Source of the DNA: Ascidiaceihabitans sp. | GTDB taxonomy: Bacteria; Pseudomonadota; Alphaproteobacteria; Rhodobacterales; Rhodobacteraceae | Length of the DNA: 10,225 nt | Direction of reading: 5' to 3' | Assembly: GCA_023301665.1 (NCBI GenBank) | Contig: JALZUL010000164.1 | Location: forward strand, 1 to 10,225 | Shown here: positions 5,388 to 10,225 of the stretch, piece by piece | Numbering within the stretch: the stretch's first letter is position 1 | Layout: each line of letters opens with the position of its first letter | Translations under genes and position numbers: made by a program | The notes under the pieces: generated by a model | What the model saw: the letters and a program-made list of their open reading frames with translations, nothing else | The model's database searches: none | What the model was told of the DNA's origin: nothing

Positions 5388-7376
5388 ATGACTACTGAAA
5401 GCTTAGATTGGATCGAAGTTGGCCATGTTGATGACTTGCCTGAGGGGCGCGTCAAAACAGTTACTGCCAGAACGACATCCATTTGCCTTGTCCATTTTGA
5501 TGGCCAGTGGGCTGCTATGGATAATCATTGCCCACACCAGCGTGGTCCACTGGGTGAGGGGACAATTGAAAAGGGTGTCAACGACGAGTGCTGGGTCCGT
5601 TGCCCTTGGCACGGATGGGACTTTGATCCGCTGACAGGCAAACCACCAAATTCTGGCGAAGGTGCCAAGGACCATGGCCAAAAAATGTTCCCCGTCGAAG
5701 TGCGCGATGGTTCGATTTTTGTAGGCATCGAGCCTGAACCGGTACGTGAGCGCACTGTTACAGATGTCATGGTCGAAACTATGACCAATTGGGGCGTTCA
5801 ATCGGTATTTGGAATGGTTGGCCATTCAAACTTAGGTCTTTCGGATTCTATCCGTCTGTCGGTTGGTGAGCAAAAATTAAAGTATTATGGCATTCGCCAC
5901 GAGGGTGCCGCGGCTTTCGCAGCCTCTGCTTATGGTAAACTTACGGGCATTCCGGCTGCGTGTTTGACCATTGCAGGCCCTGGGGCCACCAATCTGTTGA
6001 CCGGTCTTTGGGATGCAAAAGTCGACCGCGCGCCTGTGCTTGCTCTGACCGGGCAAGTACAAACTCAAGTCTTTGGGCCGGGTGCGTTCCAAGACATTGA
6101 TCTAAGTTCAGCTTTCCAAGCCGTCACTAAGTTCTCACAGACAGTTTTGAACAGCTCGAAACATGCTGAACTCATGTCTTTGGCTTGTAAAACGGCGATC
6201 GTTGAACAAGACGTTGCGCACTTGATCTTTCCAGATGACGTGCAAACTTTGCCTTCAAATAAGAAGGCTGCAACACCTGCCGGCCGCGTCGCTGGCTACC
6301 AAGTGACGCCGGCACAATCTGATATCGATGCGTCCATCGAAATGATCAACAATGCCAAACGTCCGGTTATTATCGTCGGCCATGGTGCTTATGGTGCGCG
6401 CGATGAGATTATGGCGTTTGCTGAGAAAATTGGTGCACCTGTTCTTACAACCTTCAAAGCCAAAGGGCTTATTCCAGACAATCACCCAAACGCCGGTGGT
6501 GTTTTGGGGCGTTCTGGAACACCAATCGCCAGCTGGTTCATGACGCTTGCAGACACCATCATCGTATTAGGTGCCAGCTTTTCAAACCACACCGGCATCT
6601 CGCCCAAGCGCAACATGATCCAAGTTGATTACGATCGCATGCAACTGGGTAAATTTGGTAAAGTTAAAATCCCTGTCTGGGGCGAGATCGGCGCATTCTG
6701 TGCTGCCGCTGCTCCAGATTTCAAAGCCAATAGCGATGCCGATGATCAAATCTCAGAACTGGCTCAGCGCTGGACAATGTGGCGCGACGAAAAGCAACGC
6801 CGCTTGGCCGAAGAACATGGCAAAGGTATCCACTCGTACGCGGTGTTTGATGCACTGGGCAAACTGGCCCCTGATGATGCGATCTTTGCAGTTGATGTGG
6901 GGAACAACACGTATTCCTTTGGCCGATACCTTGAGACCAAGGGCAACCAGCGCGTTTTAATGTCGGGCTATCTTGGCTCTATTGGTTTTGGCTTCCCAGC
7001 GGGAATGGGTGCATGGGCTGCGACCCAAGACATCGAAGCACTGCGTGGACGCAAAGTTATCTCGATTTCAGGCGATGGTGGGTTTGGTCAGTACCCGATG
7101 GATTTCACCACAGCTGTGAAATATGGAATGAACATTACCCATATTTTGCTACACAATGGAGAGCTTGGGAAAATCTCGAAAGAGCAGCGCTCGGGCGAAT
7201 GGCCTGTGTGGGAAACCAGCCTACAGAACCCCTCGTTCTCGGCGTTTGCTAAGCTCTGCGGCGGCCACGGTGCTAAGGTGACAAAAACCGAAGATATCGA
7301 AGCGGCTATTGCAAAAGCACTCGCTGTTGATGGCCCTTCATTGGTCGAAATCATGACCGACGCCGAGCTCGTCTGA
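5388..7376 (+). CDS. Rieske [2Fe-2S]-pyruvate oxidase-like thiamine diphosphate enzyme fusion
   Basis: A 662-residue soluble protein. Residues about 7-115 are a Rieske-ferredoxin domain (C48-P-H50, C72-P-W-H75, with PLGEG and CPWHGWDFDP). From about 121 comes a complete POX/acetolactate-synthase-type ThDP enzyme. The Pyr domain has the cofactor-activating glutamate E172 in RHEGAAAFAAS, then GPGATNLLTG. The central domain spans about 310-440 (RPVIIVGHGAYG, LGASFSNHTG). The PP domain carries DVGNNTYSFGRYL, GYLGSIGFGFPAG and the Mg/ThDP motif GDGGFGQ (D563) with N590 in LLHNGELGK. Segments such as GPGAFQDIDLSSAFQ resemble pyruvate oxidase/PoxB more than IlvB, and no ilvN-like regulatory subunit follows. 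It ends at DAELV, with no PoxB-like C-terminal lipid-binding tail. A 2-oxo acid (pyruvate is the first guess) would be decarboxylated and the electrons could leave through the Rieske centre. Whether FAD is bound cannot be told. RBS AAGGG at 5373-5377. Confidence 0.92.
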   Translation: MTTESLDWIEVGHVDDLPEGRVKTVTARTTSICLVHFDGQWAAMDNHCPHQRGPLGEGTIEKGVNDECWVRCPWHGWDFDPLTGKPPNSGEGAKDHGQKMFPVEVRDGSIFVGIEPEPVRERTVTDVMVETMTNWGVQSVFGMVGHSNLGLSDSIRLSVGEQKLKYYGIRHEGAAAFAASAYGKLTGIPAACLTIAGPGATNLLTGLWDAKVDRAPVLALTGQVQTQVFGPGAFQDIDLSSAFQAVTKFSQTVLNSSKHAELMSLACKTAIVEQDVAHLIFPDDVQTLPSNKKAATPAGRVAGYQVTPAQSDIDASIEMINNAKRPVIIVGHGAYGARDEIMAFAEKIGAPVLTTFKAKGLIPDNHPNAGGVLGRSGTPIASWFMTLADTIIVLGASFSNHTGISPKRNMIQVDYDRMQLGKFGKVKIPVWGEIGAFCAAAAPDFKANSDADDQISELAQRWTMWRDEKQRRLAEEHGKGIHSYAVFDALGKLAPDDAIFAVDVGNNTYSFGRYLETKGNQRVLMSGYLGSIGFGFPAGMGAWAATQDIEALRGRKVISISGDGGFGQYPMDFTTAVKYGMNITHILLHNGELGKISKEQRSGEWPVWETSLQNPSFSAFAKLCGGHGAKVTKTEDIEAAIAKALAVDGPSLVEIMTDAELV

Positions 7377-7382
7377 GCTCGG
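7363..7382 (+). terminator. Perfect 8-bp hairpin across the stop codon of the ThDP gene (no T-tract)
   Basis: CCGAGCTC (7363-7370), loop GTCT (7371-7374), GAGCTCGG (7375-7382): a perfect, GC-rich stem with a tetraloop, and the TGA stop at 7374-7376 lies inside it. It is followed by TCCAAATTG, not a run of T, so it is not a classical intrinsic terminator. It more likely acts as a 3'-end stabiliser or processing stop that separates expression of the redox genes from the antiporter, or as a weak attenuator. Confidence 0.5.
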
Positions 7383-7409
7383 TCCAAATTGTAAGGCGTT
7401 AAAATTAAA

Positions 7410-8633
7410 ATGCATTGGCATCTTGAGACGGTCATTCTGGGGATCTTACTGTGTGTAATCGTCTATTCGTTGCTCACTAAAACCATTGGGAGAACGGTTC
7501 TTACGCTGCCAATCATCTTTACTGGGTTGGGCTATTTGGTTTCATCACATGTGAATTCATTGGCCGAGCCCGAAGCCCTAAAGACAGGTACTCGTTTATT
7601 GGCAGAGGTTACGCTTATCCTTGTCTTGTTCTCGGATGCGAGCCATGTGAGATTTGCACGGCTCAAAGAAAGTTACGCGATCCCAGCTAGAATGTTGGTG
7701 ATCGGATTGCCTTTGACCTTACTTAGTGGAATGTTTGTCGCCCATTTGATCAACCCTGCAAGTGGGTTGGCTATGGCATTGTTGACTGCAGCAGTACTAA
7801 CACCTACGGATGCCGCGCTTGGTCAAACCGTCTTAAGCAACCCCCGTGTACCAGGACGCTTAAGCCAAGCTATCAATGTGGAAAGTGGCCTAAATGACGG
7901 GCTCGCAGTGCCCTTTGTTTTATTGGGGGCCATGCTCGCAATGTCAGGCGTAAGTGAATTACATTCCGGGAACTTTGCAGTTTCGATATTGCTTCAGATC
8001 ATTCTTGGTCCATTGGTTGGAATAATCGTTGGTTACGGGCTCGCAAAGGCAATGGACTTTGCCAAGGATCGCGACCTACTTGTTGAATCCGCGAGTGGCG
8101 TGGTTTTCTTATCCGCAGCCTTCACGGCATATGTTGGTTCTGAAATTATCGGCGGTAACGGCTTTATCGCAGCCTTCCTCGGCGGGATGGTGTTCGGGAA
8201 CACCTACAAACACAACATCCATTTTATTGGTGAGTTTATGGAAGGGGTCGGGCAATTTTTGACAATAGCTGCGTTCCTAACATTTGGTGCTTTGCTGCTG
8301 CCTGCTGGGCTAGCACACATGCAATGGAAAGCGATTGTGCTAGCGCTTATGTTTCTGACAGTTGTCCGTATGTTGCCAATCTGGCTGTCGCTTTTGGGCA
8401 CCGGCATGGCAACACATGAAAAATTATTTCTTGGGTGGTTTGGACCACGTGGATTAGCGTCAATCCTGTTCACATTGATCATGACGGATGAGTTTGACTT
8501 TGTAGGTGAGAACGAGCTTTTGGCCTGCGTTTCAATGACTGTATTTCTTTCCATCATCCTACACGGCATTTCCTCGGCTCCGTTGTCAGAATGGATTGGA
8601 AGACGTGCCGAGCGTGATAAAGTAGAAACCTAA
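7410..8633 (+). CDS. CPA1-family cation:proton antiporter (NhaP-type)
   Basis: A 407-residue, highly hydrophobic protein with about 11-13 transmembrane segments and almost no soluble tail. CPA1 hallmarks are visible: LTPTDAALG (T131-P-T-D134) in an unwound helix, NVESGLNDG with the ion-binding N162-D163 pair, GGNGFIAAFLGG (about 248-259) and WFGPRGLASILF with R347. The family exchanges Na+ or K+ for H+ across the inner membrane. The protein is near the minimum length for a CPA1 member, with no long cytoplasmic C-terminal regulatory domain. The start at 7410 has TAAGG about 13 bases upstream, a somewhat long spacing. The gene follows the ThDP gene by 33 bases, with the stem-loop between, so it is probably co-transcribed at a lower level or after processing. 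Specificity (Na+ or K+) cannot be read from the sequence. Confidence 0.9.
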   Translation: MHWHLETVILGILLCVIVYSLLTKTIGRTVLTLPIIFTGLGYLVSSHVNSLAEPEALKTGTRLLAEVTLILVLFSDASHVRFARLKESYAIPARMLVIGLPLTLLSGMFVAHLINPASGLAMALLTAAVLTPTDAALGQTVLSNPRVPGRLSQAINVESGLNDGLAVPFVLLGAMLAMSGVSELHSGNFAVSILLQIILGPLVGIIVGYGLAKAMDFAKDRDLLVESASGVVFLSAAFTAYVGSEIIGGNGFIAAFLGGMVFGNTYKHNIHFIGEFMEGVGQFLTIAAFLTFGALLLPAGLAHMQWKAIVLALMFLTVVRMLPIWLSLLGTGMATHEKLFLGWFGPRGLASILFTLIMTDEFDFVGENELLACVSMTVFLSIILHGISSAPLSEWIGRRAERDKVET

Positions 8634-9923
8634 CTAGCCGCTACACGCACGGCTTAAATCTACGCCTTTGCTCAAATAATTTTCAGGCAATAGCCAGAAA
8701 TTCCCACTGAGCTGTTCCAAGGGTCGAGCGGGCGTACCGGGCGCGGCGCATGTTTTTATAAGCAAGATAATATCCGAAAGAACCACAGGGTTTTGACGGA
8801 AATAGGAGTGACCAACAAGTCCGCCAGCCTTAGCGATCCGGACAAAGTTTACTTTGGCAACATTGCCAAAAATAACTCGCTCTGTTTCCGGCACCTCACT
8901 TGGAAGCAACCGGCCCAATCGAACCCCATCCATCAATCTCTGTGCAACGCTAAGCGCAGAATCCCCGCGGTTTATATATACAGTGATACGCCCAAAAGCG
9001 GCACCAAACCTTTCCGAAACAAGTCTCTGACCAACGATATCAAAATTAAGGTCAGGGGCTGCTAGAATGAGGTTCTCTATCTTAAAGACCTTGCGGGGAT
9101 TGAGCCCTTTCGCACGGGTTTCAATCAACAGTTCCCTTAACGCGCTGGTCGCAATATCCGCTCCGCGACTGTGAGCCAGAAGATGGATCCGTTTAACATT
9201 AGGATTTTGATACAAGAGTCTCAAAAATTCTTTTAGGTGAAAAATCGTGAATTCACCCGATTCACGATCCGTGAAATAACCAAATACACCGCCGCTTCCC
9301 GATGGCCATGAGTAGACAATAGGCACGGCCTTCCGTCCAGAATGGTGCCACACATCTGTGGTGGCAAAGATGCCATCTTCAAAACCAGTGTTTACGCCTG
9401 GAACGTGCAAGATAACATCACCAGTGTTGCTTGCCTTTAATCGCCTATTTATCATGGCGCTCAGATCAGACTGTGCTGCGACGTAAGCCGCTCTGGCTTC
9501 TGGTACATCCTCGGGTTGGCCGTTCGAGACACGAAACGGTAAAGGCGTTCCGCCAAGCTGACCATAGTTCTGCAATCCCATCAAACGAAGCGGGAACCGT
9601 GAAGGCGATGCTGCAGAGCCCTGAGAAACCAGCTCATCCCAGGTTGTCTCGTTTTCGCCGATCCCAACACTTGCTTCACCGAATGAAACTTCCCGCGCAC
9701 GATCCGCACCATAGCTACCGTCACTTCCACGCGCACGATCCGTCACAAAAAGTATGGGTGCTTTCGTCATCCGATTTTGAGTGGGCGCATCTGTCAGGCC
9801 AAAATCGACAAGCGGAGGATCAACGAGCTTGCGTTCAGACGAGCACGCCGCCAGCATCAAAGCTGTAGAACCCGTTAAGACGCTACGCCTTGTAACCTTG
9901 TGAAATTTTGTTTTTTCATTCAT
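8634..9923 (-). CDS. Tat-type lipoprotein, alpha/beta hydrolase of the DUF900 (COG4782) family
   Basis: A 429-residue exported hydrolase, read from ATG at 9923-9921. The N-terminus carries a twin-arginine-like signal (TRRSVLTG) and a lipobox LAAC with the lipidation cysteine at C27, so it should be a membrane-tethered lipoprotein. Family landmarks: ILFVTDRARG (57-66), HVPGVNTGFEDGIF in place of the more usual HG-Y-N oxyanion loop, PIVYSWPSGSG, the nucleophile elbow AHSRG (S252), D291 in LAAPDLNFD, and H372 in GLVGHSYF, giving a plausible Ser-Asp-His triad. Substrates of this family are largely unknown; esterase or lipase activity is a guess. An in-frame GTG at 9980 would add 19 residues, but it has no RBS and would bury the signal peptide. 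The ATG has a modest AAAGG about 11 bases upstream. Its stop (8636-8634) directly abuts the stop of the convergent antiporter gene. Confidence 0.85.
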   Translation of the reverse strand: MNEKTKFHKVTRRSVLTGSTALMLAACSSERKLVDPPLVDFGLTDAPTQNRMTKAPILFVTDRARGSDGSYGADRAREVSFGEASVGIGENETTWDELVSQGSAASPSRFPLRLMGLQNYGQLGGTPLPFRVSNGQPEDVPEARAAYVAAQSDLSAMINRRLKASNTGDVILHVPGVNTGFEDGIFATTDVWHHSGRKAVPIVYSWPSGSGGVFGYFTDRESGEFTIFHLKEFLRLLYQNPNVKRIHLLAHSRGADIATSALRELLIETRAKGLNPRKVFKIENLILAAPDLNFDIVGQRLVSERFGAAFGRITVYINRGDSALSVAQRLMDGVRLGRLLPSEVPETERVIFGNVAKVNFVRIAKAGGLVGHSYFRQNPVVLSDIILLIKTCAAPGTPARPLEQLSGNFWLLPENYLSKGVDLSRACSG

Positions 9924-10177
9924 TTCGCATCCGGCCTTTGAGGAGGTTAAGCTTGTGCTTTTTTGTCTCAACTGGTCCACCTAAATTTTCAACAGAAATT
10001 GTCTGGAGATACTTCTGGGTGAGCTTAACGATGCCGCAGAATAAGGCAACATCAACGCAATATCGTAAGCACTATTTGAACAGCAAATTGTTTGTTACCG
10101 AGTAAAGAAGACAATTTTCTGCAGTTCCTGTGCGCGATATCTGAACCGCGACTCTTGTTGATGTCAGGGTAGGGTGC
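9924..10177. other. Non-coding stretch with nested inverted repeats
   Basis: This is upstream sequence of the lipoprotein gene and downstream sequence of the unidentified leftward gene at the right edge. No convincing gene is visible. A 24-codon plus-strand frame from ATG 10031 is the only small candidate and has no support. Inverted repeats nest between 10049 and 10164. The lipoprotein promoter should lie here, but no clear -35/-10 pair was found by eye. Confidence 0.45.
10049..10164. repeat. Nested imperfect inverted repeats (possible large hairpin or element remnant)
   Basis: Paired arms read inwards as follows. ACATCAAC (10049-10056) pairs with GTTGATGT (10157-10164). ATATCG (10060-10065) pairs with CGATAT (10135-10140). 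GAAC (10078-10081) pairs with GTTC (10124-10127). CAGCAAATTGT (10081-10091) pairs with ACAATTTTCTG (10111-10121), with one mismatch. All arms share a centre near 10100-10107. Each arm alone could be chance; the nesting makes a MITE-like remnant or a structured transcript possible. Confidence 0.3.
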
Positions 10178-10225
10178 TCACCGGATTTCCTCCATCATCT
10201 TTTGGCGGAACACCTCAGCTGGTGT
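10178..10225 (-). CDS. C-terminal tip of an unidentified protein (5' end outside window)
   Basis: The minus strand reads open from the right edge to TGA at 10180-10178, giving TPAEVFRQKMMEEIR as the last 15 residues. The amphipathic, charged ending looks like real coding sequence. TPAE-x-F is seen near the ends of some integrase-type transposases (an IS3- or IS30-like ...TPAE... tail), which is one option. Fifteen residues are too few to name it. Confidence 0.4.
   Translation of the reverse strand, partial: TPAEVFRQKMMEEIR

Noticed and set aside
5388..7376. Reading the ThDP gene as acetolactate synthase (ilvB)
   Set aside because: There is no ilvN neighbour, the FQDIDLSSAFQ region and GRYL segment are closer to pyruvate oxidase/PoxB, and a Rieske domain is fused.
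1383..7376. Reading the operon as a cytochrome bc1-type complex because of Rieske plus cytochrome b
   Set aside because: The membrane protein is MsrQ-like with a ferredoxin-type Rieske domain, there is no cytochrome c1 or CxxCH motif, and the cytochrome b is not the bc1 type.
9431..9868. 145-codon plus-strand open frame opposite the lipoprotein hydrolase
   Set aside because: It is the largest shadow there but has no motif. The minus strand has the Tat/lipobox signal and hydrolase landmarks.
10031..10105. Possible 24-codon small gene (ATG 10031)
   Set aside because: It has a weak GGTGAG-like RBS and no recognisable features. It falls inside the inverted-repeat region, so coding is unsupported.
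1..10225. tRNA, rRNA or CRISPR array
   Set aside because: No cloverleaf-like sequence, rRNA signature or regularly spaced direct repeats were seen on either strand.

Overview
The window reads as a chromosomal piece from an alphaproteobacterium. A marine Rhodobacterales/Roseobacter-type organism is my best guess, from the protein styles, the moderate GC content by eye, and the dense operons with ATGA overlaps. The assignment is inference; no rRNA or other taxonomic marker is present.

Layout. (1) 2-259 (+): the last 85 codons of a glycerol kinase. (2) 280-963 (-): a fumarylacetoacetate-hydrolase-family enzyme (FAHD1 / fumarylpyruvate hydrolase type), convergent with the kinase. (3) 964-1382: a gene-free divergent control region with a 14-bp palindrome and one weak promoter candidate. 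(4) 1383-7376 (+): a tight six-gene redox operon. In order it holds a 3-TM small protein, a six-TM haem-b (MsrQ/YedZ-like) protein with a C-terminal Rieske domain, a membrane-anchored four-cysteine protein, a 2-TM small protein, a Rieske-glutamate-synthase (FMN/3Fe-4S) fusion, and a Rieske-pyruvate-oxidase-like (ThDP) fusion. (5) 7363-7382: a perfect 8-bp hairpin over the stop codon of the last redox gene, followed by (6) 7410-8633 (+): a CPA1-type cation:proton antiporter. (7) 8634-9923 (-): a Tat-type lipoprotein alpha/beta hydrolase, butted tail-to-tail against the antiporter with no spacer. (8) 9924-10177: a non-coding stretch with nested inverted repeats. (9) 10178-10225 (-): the last 15 codons of an unidentified gene.

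The part most worth attention is the six-gene operon. Three of its six proteins carry a Rieske [2Fe-2S] domain. One sits on the predicted cytoplasmic face of a haem-b membrane protein. The other two are fused to soluble enzymes: a 2-oxo-acid-oxidising ThDP enzyme and an FMN/3Fe-4S glutamate-synthase core that has lost its glutaminase domain. The simplest model is an intracellular electron wire. Oxidative decarboxylation of pyruvate (or a similar 2-oxo acid) would yield electrons that pass through Rieske domains to or from the FMN/3Fe-4S enzyme and the membrane haem-b protein, with the four-cysteine protein on the periplasmic side. I know of no characterised pathway with this composition. The direction of electron flow and the substrates are inference. 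The neighbouring FAH-family enzyme belongs to a family that releases pyruvate, which would fit but does not prove a link.
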